A stretch of DNA of 5,358 nucleotides, taken from positions 1 through 5,358 of the forward strand of contig CALVPO010000095.1 in NCBI GenBank assembly GCA_944351345.1, written 5' to 3'. Below, one piece after another: positions 1 through 5,358 of the stretch. This DNA comes from an uncultured Bacilli bacterium. GTDB taxonomy: Bacteria > Bacillota_I > Bacilli_A > RF39 > UBA660. The notes beneath the pieces were generated by a model. It had not been told where the DNA came from. It did not search any database and saw only the letters and a list, made by a program, of their open reading frames with translations. The position numbers and the translations under genes are program-made. Position 1 is the first letter of the stretch. Every line of letters starts with the position of its first letter.

Positions 1-128
1 TTACAAAAAAATAAGTTATAATTAAAATAAAAGAAAAAAATAGATAATTTATATCTATTGGACTGTGAATAGTAACTTTAGGTAATATAATATTTTTTTG
101 TTTGAATGGTATAAATTTTATAATTTTA

Positions 129-156
129 GGTAAAAATATTACCATATAAGGTAATA
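129..156. promoter_or_regulatory. Candidate operator: phased GGTAA/TTACC half-sites
   Basis: Three half-sites stand in alternating orientation: GGTAA at 129-133, TTACC at 139-143 and GGTAA at 150-154. The last two form a perfect 7-bp inverted repeat, TATTACC (137-143) and GGTAATA (150-156), around a 6-nt spacer. Start-to-start distances of 10 and 11 bases put the half-sites on one face of the helix. A further TTTAGGTAA at 77-85 repeats the sequence at 125-133. A TATAAT at 119-124 would start transcription near 131, inside this array. Phased inverted repeats ahead of an XRE-type gene suggest autoregulation, but binding by this protein is inference. In DNA this AT-rich some A/T symmetry is expected; the GG/CC cores make this one stand out. 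Confidence 0.45.
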
Positions 157-171
157 ATTATAACTTTGTAT

Positions 172-199
172 TTGGGTTTTTAATTAATTTATTTATAAT
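172..199 (+). promoter_or_regulatory. Candidate sigma-A type promoter of the XRE gene
   Basis: A consensus TATAAT lies at 194-199, with a weak TTGGGT at 172-177 sixteen bases upstream. The predicted start near 206 would leave a very short leader, with the Shine-Dalgarno GGAGGTGG at 210-217 almost at the 5' end. TATAAT also occurs at 86-91 and 119-124 in this AT-rich stretch, so the true promoter is uncertain. The 119-124 copy would overlap the putative operator. Confidence 0.35.
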
Positions 200-221
200 A
201 ATTAGTGTTGGAGGTGGTGTT

Positions 222-557
222 ATGGAATTTGGTAAAAAGGTGCAAATGTTAAGAAAAAATCATAATATTTCACAAGAAAATTTAGCTAGTTTATTAAAAA
301 TTAATAGAAATTATTTATCAAGAATTGAAACTGGTAAATCTGAACCTACTCTTACTGTAATCAAAGATATTGCAACTTTCTTTAAGATAGATGTTGCTAG
401 TTTAATGGATTTTAATAATAAAAATATAAACTCTAGTGATAAGATTAAGATTATTACTGATGGTTGTGAACATTTAATAGATAGTGATTTAGATTTATTG
501 ATTAGATTAATATCTGTTATGAGAGAAGAATATGTAAAGAAAGATTTAGGTGATTAA
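222..557 (+). CDS. XRE-family (Cro/C1-type HTH) transcriptional regulator
   Basis: This is a small DNA-binding protein of 111 residues. Residues about 5-60 form a five-helix HTH_3 domain. The helix-turn-helix core is at about 16-38 (start ISQENLASLLKI, then NRNYLSRIETGKSEP), with the typical Q18, the SRIE of the recognition helix and the G-x-x-x-P turn after it. The remaining 50 residues are polar, with a predicted helix near 88-106 that may mediate dimerisation; no ligand-binding or peptidase domain is visible. The ATG at 222 is preceded by GGAGGTGG at 210-217 with good spacing. The gene stands alone, between half-site repeats upstream and a terminator-like hairpin at its end, so it is probably monocistronic and perhaps self-regulated. 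Its targets cannot be read from the sequence. It resembles small SinR/phage-repressor-like regulators, but no phage gene is nearby. Confidence 0.9.
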   Translation: MEFGKKVQMLRKNHNISQENLASLLKINRNYLSRIETGKSEPTLTVIKDIATFFKIDVASLMDFNNKNINSSDKIKIITDGCEHLIDSDLDLLIRLISVMREEYVKKDLGD

Positions 558-578
558 TTTTATATCTTTCTTTTTTTT
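536..578 (+). terminator. Terminator-like hairpin overlapping the end of the XRE gene
   Basis: A perfect 10-bp stem pairs AAAGAAAGAT (536-545) with ATCTTTCTTT (564-573) and runs into eight T residues (571-578). The left arm is made of the codons for Val-Lys-Lys-Asp near the protein's C-terminus, and the TAA stop (555-557) lies in the 18-nt loop. The stem has only three G-C pairs, weak in absolute terms but reasonable for this base composition. Confidence 0.55.
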
Positions 579-581
579 GTA

Positions 582-606
582 GCACTAACTTTAAAGTTGC
601 TTTTTT
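582..606 (+). terminator. Possible second weak terminator after the XRE gene
   Basis: The 12-base palindrome AACTTTAAAGTT (587-598) sits inside GC...GC and is followed directly by six T residues (601-606). The arrangement is typical of an intrinsic terminator, but the hairpin needs a bulge near 584-587 and has a minimal loop, so it would be weak. It could act as a back-up to the hairpin at 536-578. Its right end also overlaps the -35-like element of the next promoter. Confidence 0.3.
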
Positions 607-625
607 GTGTGTTAGATATTATAAT
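597..625 (+). promoter_or_regulatory. Candidate promoter of the methyltransferase-pseudouridine synthase operon
   Basis: TTGCTT (597-602) and a consensus TATAAT (620-625) are separated by exactly 17 bases. Predicted transcription would start near 632, at the front edge of the Shine-Dalgarno sequence GGAGGTGAGG (631-640), giving a leader of roughly a dozen bases. If the real start is that close, ribosome binding could be impaired, so an earlier promoter or read-through from the XRE gene remains possible. Confidence 0.45.
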
Positions 626-643
626 TAGTTGGAGGTGAGGCTT

Positions 644-1507
644 ATGACTATAATTAGTGATCATTGGAAGGATTATAGATGTCTTTCAAGTGGTGATGGA
701 GAAAAGTTGGAAAAATGGGGTAATATTATTTTAAGAAGACCGGATCCACAAATTATTTGGAGTAAAAGTAATAATAGTCTTTGGAATTCTTGGGATGCAT
801 TTTACCATAGAAGTAATAAAGGTGGAGGAAATTGGGAATTCAGAAAAAAATTGCCTGAAAGTTGGACTATTAACTATAAAAATTTAAAATTCAAGGTGTC
901 TCCTACTAATTTTAAGCATACTGGTATATTTCCTGAGCAAGCTGTTAATTGGGACTATATTATAGATAAAATTAGTAAAATTAATAAAAAAGAAATTAGA
1001 GTTCTTAATTTATTTGCTTATACTGGTTGTGCTACTATAGCGGCTTCTTTAGCTGGGGCTAGTGAGGTTGTTCATGTAGATGCTTCTCGTGGTATGGTGG
1101 AATGGGCTAAGGAAAACAGAGATTTAAATGGTCTTTCTAATCATAAAATTAGGTTTATTGTTGATGATGTTATAAAATTTTTGGAACGTGAAAAAAGACG
1201 TGGTAGAACTTATCATGCTATTATTATGGATCCACCTAGTTATGGTAGGGGACCTAATGGTGAGGTATGGAAACTTGAGAATAATTTAAAAGAATTACTT
1301 GAGAAAGCACGTGATGTTTTAGATGATGATTTTTCTTTTTTACTTATAAATTCTTATACTACTGGTATTTCTCCTATTTCTTTACAAAATATTTTATCTC
1401 TAACTTTTAGAAACTATTCTGTTGAAACTGGAGAAATTGGGCTGCCAATAGAGGAAAATAGTTTGATACTTCCTTGTGGTATTTATGGAAGAGTTACAAA
1501 AAATTAA
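644..1507 (+). CDS. Class I SAM-dependent methyltransferase, RlmI-like (probable rRNA methyltransferase)
   Basis: A 287-residue cytoplasmic methyltransferase of the COG1092/Methyltrans_SAM type, the family that includes the 23S rRNA cytosine-5 methyltransferase RlmI. The Rossmann core shows motif I at 120-139 (VLNLFAYTGCATIAASLAGA), an acidic strand end D146 that should bind the SAM ribose, DD at 174-175, and motif IV DPPSYGRG at 196-203 followed by GEVWK. FPEQAVNWD (96-104) is also typical of the family. The N-terminal PUA domain of RlmI itself is absent, so the RNA target cannot be assumed. C129 and C278 (LPCGIYGR) are the cysteines within conserved-looking motifs. The start is the ATG at 644, because the ribosome binding site GGAGGTGAGG (631-640) lies immediately before it; a TTG at 629 would place that site inside the coding region. 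The gene overlaps the pseudouridine synthase downstream, so the two are probably co-transcribed RNA-modification enzymes. Confidence 0.85.
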   Translation: MTIISDHWKDYRCLSSGDGEKLEKWGNIILRRPDPQIIWSKSNNSLWNSWDAFYHRSNKGGGNWEFRKKLPESWTINYKNLKFKVSPTNFKHTGIFPEQAVNWDYIIDKISKINKKEIRVLNLFAYTGCATIAASLAGASEVVHVDASRGMVEWAKENRDLNGLSNHKIRFIVDDVIKFLEREKRRGRTYHAIIMDPPSYGRGPNGEVWKLENNLKELLEKARDVLDDDFSFLLINSYTTGISPISLQNILSLTFRNYSVETGEIGLPIEENSLILPCGIYGRVTKN

Positions 1508-2153
1508 TATAATATATGAAGATAATCATTTATTAGTTGTTGAAAAACCTATTAATGTCCCTGTATGTCAGGATAGTTCTTTGGATGAAGATTTATTGTC
1601 AATGTTAAAAAATTACATTAAATTAAAGTATAATAAGCCTGGTAATGTATATTTAGGACTTATCCATAGGCTTGATAGACCTGTTGGTGGGGTTATGGTT
1701 TTTGCTAAGACTAGTAAAGCTGCTTCTAGATTAAGCGATCAGGTAAGAGAACATAAGTTAGAGAAAAGTTATTATGCTGTTTTAGAGGGAAGAATTAGTA
1801 AGGATGGAGAACTTATTGATTATTTGGTTAAGGATAATAAAAAGAATATTAGTTTTGTTGGAAATAAAAATAATGGTAAATTATCTAAATTAGAGTTTAG
1901 AATTATTGGTTATCATGATAATTTTAGTTTGGTAGATATTAATCTTAAAACTGGAAGATCACATCAAATCAGGGTACAGTTTTCCTCACGTGGTTTTCCT
2001 TTAGTTGGAGATGCTAAATATAATAAAAATGCTGATAAAAAAACTAGTGTTGCTTTATTTTCTTATAAATTATCTTTTTATCATCCTATTACTAAAGAAA
2101 AGTTAGTTTTCTCATTGGATATGCCTAAAAGATACCCATTTAATTTGTTTTAG
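1485..2153 (+). CDS. RluA-family RNA pseudouridine synthase
   Basis: This enzyme isomerises uridine to pseudouridine in RNA, most likely rRNA or tRNA. The 222 residues contain only the catalytic domain. IIYEDNHLLVVEKP (9-22) opens it, HRLDRPVGG (61-69) carries the catalytic aspartate D64, YYAVLEG is at 96-102, and the C-terminal motif LKTGRSHQIRVQF (154-166) is followed by PLVGDAKY (172-179). There is no N-terminal S4 RNA-binding domain, so it belongs to the short members of COG0564; the modified position cannot be predicted. The start is not certain. The ATG at 1485 gives a 23-base overlap with the methyltransferase but has no good Shine-Dalgarno; GTG at 1476 adds three residues and is no better. 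Translation is probably coupled to the upstream gene. The TAG stop overlaps the last 4 bases of the convergent dnaE, and the final codons form half of a shared terminator. Confidence 0.88.
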   Translation: MEELQKINIIYEDNHLLVVEKPINVPVCQDSSLDEDLLSMLKNYIKLKYNKPGNVYLGLIHRLDRPVGGVMVFAKTSKAASRLSDQVREHKLEKSYYAVLEGRISKDGELIDYLVKDNKKNISFVGNKNNGKLSKLEFRIIGYHDNFSLVDINLKTGRSHQIRVQFSSRGFPLVGDAKYNKNADKKTSVALFSYKLSFYHPITKEKLVFSLDMPKRYPFNLF

Positions 2154-2166
2154 GGTATCTTTTTTT
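2127..2166. terminator. Shared bidirectional terminator built from two coding ends
   Basis: A perfect 11-bp stem pairs AAAAGATACCC (2127-2137) with GGGTATCTTTT (2153-2163) around a 15-nt loop. On the + strand it ends in seven T residues (2160-2166), a standard intrinsic terminator for the RNA-modification operon. On the - strand the same stem ends in four U residues, so it could also stop dnaE transcription, though less strongly. The left arm encodes the Lys-Arg-Tyr-Pro near the pseudouridine synthase C-terminus, and the right arm encodes the last Lys-Lys-Ile-Pro of DnaE. Confidence 0.75.
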
Positions 2167-5095
2167 CTTTTGTTTTTAATATTTTTAGACTATTAACTAT
2201 GATTTGATATTTATCAAATCTTCTTTCTACTCTGCCATAAACTTTTATTATGTCTTTTCTGTTTATGTTATTATATTGTTTATATGTTTTTGGAAATAGA
2301 GTTAGAGATATTTGAGAAAATTCATCTGAAGCATTAACAAAAGCCATTATATCATTATTTTTTGTTGTTACTTCTTTTATACTATCAATTAAAAGTACTA
2401 TTGATATATTTTTATTATAGTATAAATTAATATTTTTGGTTTCTATGTCTGTTGATTGTCTAAAGGTGCTAACTGGATGTTCGCTTATATAAAAGCCAAA
2501 GGCTGTTAGTTGGTTTTCTATTTTTTCTTCTTTAGTTAAGTCTTCGTATGGTACTAATTCTGGTGGGGTTATATCTATCATTCCAGCATCTTTTGATAGT
2601 TCAGCATAATTAATTATATTATCTATATTGTTAATTAGGGTATTTTCATTATATTCTAAATTAGAGAAGCAGCCAGCTTTAATTAAAGAAATTAAGACTT
2701 TTTTATTTATTGATATGCCATAATTTCTTTTAATAAAATCTATAAAGTCTTTATAAGGGGATAGTTTTCTTTTTTCGATTATTTCTTGAGATATAGATGT
2801 TCCTACGTTTTTTATTATAGATAATGGGCATCTGATAGAGTTATTTTCTATGGTGTATTTATTAGTACTTAAATTAACGTCTGGTAATAATACTTTTATG
2901 TTATGTTGTTTTACTTCAGTTAAATATATTTTGGTTTTTGTTTCATTACCAATAGTGTTGTTTAGTATTGCTGTTACAAAATATTTAAAAAAGTATGTTT
3001 TTAAAAAGGCCATTTTATAAGCTACTGTGGCATAACCTACTGAGTGGGATTTGTTGAATCCGTAGTTAGCGAATTTTAAAATTAAGTTATATATTTGTTC
3101 TGCTACTTCTTTGGAATAGCCTTTTTCTATACTTTTTTTAATAAACTTAGGTTTTTCTTTTAAAAGTATTTCTTCTTTCTTTTTAGATATTGCTCTTCTT
3201 AAGATATCTGCTTCTCCTAAGGTGTAGCCTGCTAGGGTTCTTGCTATTTCTAATATTTGTTCTTGATAAATTATTATGCCGTATGTTGAAGATAAGATAG
3301 GTTCTAATGATTTATCGATATATTCTACTTTTTCTTTTCCTTCTTTTCTTCTAATATAATTATCTATATAATCCATAGCTCCTGGTCTATATAGGGCTAA
3401 GGCAGCTATTATGTCATCAAATGATGATGGTTTTAATTTGGTTAAGAATCTTTTCATTCCTGTTGATTCGAATTGAAATATACCGTCTGTTTGGGCTTTT
3501 TGAAATATAATAAAAGTGTTTTTATCGGTTAATGGAATATTAGAAAAAGTTATATTTAGATGTTCGTTTTTTCTAATATTATTAATTACTTCGGCTATTA
3601 AGGTTAGGTTAGATATTCCTAGAAAGTCCATTTTTAGTAGTCCTAATGGTTCTAAATAGTTCATAGAATAGGCTGTTGTATATATTCCTCTAGCATTTTT
3701 ATATAAAGGTATTGTTTCGTCTAAATTTATTCTACTCATGACTATTCCTGATGCATGAATTCCTATATTACGAGGAAGTCCTTCTAAGTGAAGGGCTATG
3801 TTATATATTTTTTTATAGTTAATATTATTATCAATTAATCTTTTTAATTTAGGATTATTATTATAGGTTGTTGATAGTGTTTCTCTTGAAGATAATAAGC
3901 TACAAATTTCGTCTGATTCTGTCATGCTTAATTTTGTTACTCTAGCTAGGTCTCTTATTACTTGTTTAGAAGCTAGTGTATCAAAAGTTATAATTCCTAC
4001 AACTCTTTTGTAGCCATATTTATTAGTTACATAATTTATAATATCTTGTCTTTTTTCACTATCAAAGTCAACATCTATATCGGGCATGGTTATTCTTTCA
4101 GGGTTTAAAAATCTTTCAAATAATAGATTATATTTGATTGGATCTATATCTGTAATACCTAGAGTATAACTTACTAAAGAACCGGCTGCTGATCCACGGC
4201 CTGGTCCTACTAAGATATTATTTAATTTGGCATATTTTACATAATCCCAAACTATTAAAAAATAATTACAAAAATTCATTTGATTAATAATTTTTAATTC
4301 ATAATCTAATCTATCTAAATAATTTTTGGTAACATTATTATTTAGTCTTTTTTTTAGGCCTTTATTACATAAATATGTTAGATATTCGAAAGCATTAGTG
4401 TTTTCATCATACACTGGTAATAGGTCTTTAGTATAAGTTAATTCTACATTGCATAAATCTGCTATTATACTAGTTGCAATAATATCTCTTTCTTCTGATA
4501 ATTCTTCTACTTCTTCTTTTGATAGTAAATGTTTATTAGTATGAGTATTTAATTCGTATTCACCTAATGTTTTTCCTTCTTTTATCATATATAGATAATC
4601 TAAGTATTTATAATCATTTTTTTCTATATATGAGACATCATTTATCAATACTTTGTCTTCTTTTATTTTGTCTCTTTCTTCTTTTTTTGTATATCCTATG
4701 TATTTATATTCAAATAAGTTATATATTTCTTCATCATAATAAATATAGGGTATTACTATAATTAAGTTATCTTTATATGTTTTTAAATCTTCTAGGGTTA
4801 TAGGTTCTTCAGATACTTTAGTTGATAATTTTATTAGATTTTTATAGCCTTGTTTATTCATGGCATATAATAATATTTTTTTATCTTTAATATCTAATTC
4901 TAGGCCTATTATTGGTTTTATATTGTTTTTTTTACATTCTTGGTAGAATTCTGGTACTCCAAACATGTTGTTATGATCTGTGATAGCTAAGGAGGTGTAA
5001 CCTAATTCTTTAGCATGTTCAACTAGTTTGTCTATTTTGTTTAAGCTATTTAATAGGGAGTAACTAGTTTTTACTTGTAATGCTGTGTATTTCAT
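2150..5095 (-). CDS. dnaE: DNA polymerase III alpha subunit (DnaE), compact form
   Basis: Replicative C-family DNA polymerase of 981 residues, following the B. subtilis DnaE pattern. In Bacillota with PolC, this DnaE extends RNA primers on the lagging strand; PolC is not in the window. Order: PHP domain (about 1-215), palm with PGRGSAAGS (298-306, containing the GS pair at 301-302), catalytic aspartates D339 and D341 in MPDIDVDF (337-344) and D490 in LLKMDFLG, fingers with IYQEQ (609-613), LGEADILRRAISKKK (626-640) and FANYGFNKSHSVGYA (675-689), a helix-hairpin-helix-like stretch near 796-825, FYISEHP (868-874), and an OB fold (about 895-973). All catalytic residues are present. It stops just after the OB fold, so the roughly 100-residue tail of B. 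subtilis DnaE is missing. The PHP metal site is degraded and no canonical clamp-binding motif is seen. The ATG at 5095-5093 follows AAGGAGGTG (5108-5100) with ideal spacing. Confidence 0.97.
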   Translation of the reverse strand: MKYTALQVKTSYSLLNSLNKIDKLVEHAKELGYTSLAITDHNNMFGVPEFYQECKKNNIKPIIGLELDIKDKKILLYAMNKQGYKNLIKLSTKVSEEPITLEDLKTYKDNLIIVIPYIYYDEEIYNLFEYKYIGYTKKEERDKIKEDKVLINDVSYIEKNDYKYLDYLYMIKEGKTLGEYELNTHTNKHLLSKEEVEELSEERDIIATSIIADLCNVELTYTKDLLPVYDENTNAFEYLTYLCNKGLKKRLNNNVTKNYLDRLDYELKIINQMNFCNYFLIVWDYVKYAKLNNILVGPGRGSAAGSLVSYTLGITDIDPIKYNLLFERFLNPERITMPDIDVDFDSEKRQDIINYVTNKYGYKRVVGIITFDTLASKQVIRDLARVTKLSMTESDEICSLLSSRETLSTTYNNNPKLKRLIDNNINYKKIYNIALHLEGLPRNIGIHASGIVMSRINLDETIPLYKNARGIYTTAYSMNYLEPLGLLKMDFLGISNLTLIAEVINNIRKNEHLNITFSNIPLTDKNTFIIFQKAQTDGIFQFESTGMKRFLTKLKPSSFDDIIAALALYRPGAMDYIDNYIRRKEGKEKVEYIDKSLEPILSSTYGIIIYQEQILEIARTLAGYTLGEADILRRAISKKKEEILLKEKPKFIKKSIEKGYSKEVAEQIYNLILKFANYGFNKSHSVGYATVAYKMAFLKTYFFKYFVTAILNNTIGNETKTKIYLTEVKQHNIKVLLPDVNLSTNKYTIENNSIRCPLSIIKNVGTSISQEIIEKRKLSPYKDFIDFIKRNYGISINKKVLISLIKAGCFSNLEYNENTLINNIDNIINYAELSKDAGMIDITPPELVPYEDLTKEEKIENQLTAFGFYISEHPVSTFRQSTDIETKNINLYYNKNISIVLLIDSIKEVTTKNNDIMAFVNASDEFSQISLTLFPKTYKQYNNINRKDIIKVYGRVERRFDKYQIIVNSLKILKTKEKKIP

Positions 5096-5118
5096 GTTAC
5101 ACCTCCTTGTACTTAATG

Positions 5119-5148
5119 GTTATAATTTTTTTGTTTCTTCGTTGTTGA
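5119..5148 (-). promoter_or_regulatory. Candidate dnaE promoter inside the end of the GNAT remnant
   Basis: Read on the - strand, TCAACA (5148-5143) and TATAAC (5124-5119) are 18 bases apart, matching the consensus at 4 and 5 of 6 positions. The predicted start would lie near 5112, a few bases before the Shine-Dalgarno AAGGAGGTG (5108-5100). The -10 overlaps the stop codon of the upstream acetyltransferase fragment. Co-transcription from further right is also possible, since no terminator separates the two. Confidence 0.35.
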
Positions 5149-5323
5149 AAAATTCTGAATAAATTTTATTTAAATTATCGAAATATATTATATGTTCAGT
5201 TAAATTAATGTTACAATATTGTTCTTGTATTTTTTCTTTTTTTATGCCACCATATTTTTGATAAAAATTTATTGCTTTGTTACCATCTAATACATTTAAG
5301 GGAATTTTCAAAAATAAAACTTA
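5120..5323 (-). pseudogene. C-terminal remnant of a GNAT-family acetyltransferase
   Basis: The reading frame from a TTG at 5311 gives 63 residues, with LNVLDGNKAINFYQKYGG (5-22) near its start. This is the late strand and helix of GNAT N-acetyltransferases (L-x-V-x-x-x-N-x-x-A-x-x-F-Y-x-K-x-G-G), followed by a strand-like tail ending in HIIYFDNL (40-47). The acetyl-CoA binding motif (Q/R-x-x-G-x-G/A) and all earlier strands are missing. Going upstream the frame runs through GTT TTA TTT into an in-frame TAA at 5323-5321, and the TTG has no Shine-Dalgarno. In the remaining 35 bases no frame shows recognisable GNAT sequence. A truncated or frameshifted gene is therefore likelier than a real 63-residue protein. 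The rest of the gene may lie beyond the right edge, and a sequencing error making the stop cannot be excluded. Confidence 0.55.
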
Positions 5324-5358
5324 CAATTTAGTTAACGTATGGAGTAATAACAACACTC

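Noticed and set aside
1..25. Possible tail of an upstream + strand gene, since two frames reach a TAA within 25 bases.
   Set aside because: Too short to identify, and the third frame also stops at once. Nothing supports a coding end here over AT-rich intergenic DNA.
39..59. 8-bp hairpin AATAGATA/TATCTATT with loop ATTTA, followed by a U tract when read on the - strand.
   Set aside because: Each arm has a single G or C, and no - strand gene lies to its right for it to terminate. Chance symmetry in AT-rich DNA is likely, although it could close an unseen antisense transcript.
222..557. The XRE regulator as an antitoxin or phage repressor.
   Set aside because: There is no toxin-like partner or phage gene beside it; the next gene is an RNA methyltransferase with its own promoter signals and terminator-like hairpins in between.
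629..643. TTG start for the methyltransferase, adding five residues.
   Set aside because: This would put the strong GGAGGTGAGG ribosome binding site inside the gene; the ATG at 644 is correctly placed after it.
4567..4761. 64-residue + strand open frame, rich in Phe, Leu and Ile, looking like a small membrane protein.
   Set aside because: It lies wholly antisense to dnaE, has no ribosome binding site, and its hydrophobicity is what the reverse of Lys/Glu-rich AT-biased codons gives. It is a shadow frame.
222..5095. TGA read as tryptophan (Mycoplasma-type code), suggested by the low GC and compact DnaE.
   Set aside because: All reading frames are intact under the standard code and tryptophan is encoded by TGG throughout, especially in the methyltransferase.
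5341..5358. Short GAGT/ACTC inverted pair and GTTAAC palindrome near the right edge, considered as a mobile-element end or attachment site.
   Set aside because: The arms are only 4-6 bases, there is no flanking duplication, and no transposase or integrase is seen in the window.

Overview
The window looks like ordinary chromosomal DNA from a very AT-rich, low-GC Bacillota or Mollicutes-like bacterium. Three things point there: base composition well under a third G+C by eye, strong GGAGGTG-type ribosome binding sites, and a DnaE that follows the Bacillus subtilis DnaE pattern along its length. Tryptophan is written as TGG throughout and no frame needs TGA read as Trp, so the standard bacterial code fits. 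This argues against a Mycoplasma/Spiroplasma-type code. The exact lineage cannot be fixed from the sequence alone; a reduced-genome gut or host-associated Bacillota would fit.

Layout, left to right. Positions 1-221 hold no gene. They carry a cluster of GGTAA/TTACC half-sites and promoter-like elements ahead of a 111-residue XRE-family (Cro/C1-type) DNA-binding regulator (222-557, +). This gene ends in a terminator-like hairpin whose left arm lies in its last codons. Next comes a two-gene rRNA/RNA-modification unit on the + strand: a class I SAM-dependent methyltransferase of the RlmI-like DPPSYGRG type (644-1507) and an overlapping RluA-family pseudouridine synthase (about 1485-2153). Converging on it from the right is a large - strand gene for the DNA polymerase III alpha subunit DnaE (2150-5095). 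The last two genes overlap tail to tail by 4 bases and share one hairpin terminator built from their own final codons. Upstream of dnaE is what looks like the C-terminal remnant of a GNAT acetyltransferase (5120-5323, -), with an in-frame stop just before the conserved part. The candidate dnaE promoter lies at the end of this remnant.

Functionally there are three separate themes: a small, probably self-regulating transcription factor; RNA base modification (methylation plus pseudouridylation) in one compact operon; and replication. I see no mobile element, CRISPR array, RNA gene, phage gene or defence island. I do not think the window contains a new multi-gene system. The points most worth a second look are the compact DnaE (no domain after the OB fold, no recognisable internal clamp-binding motif, degraded PHP metal site), the terminators embedded in coding ends, and the helically phased half-sites ahead of the XRE gene.
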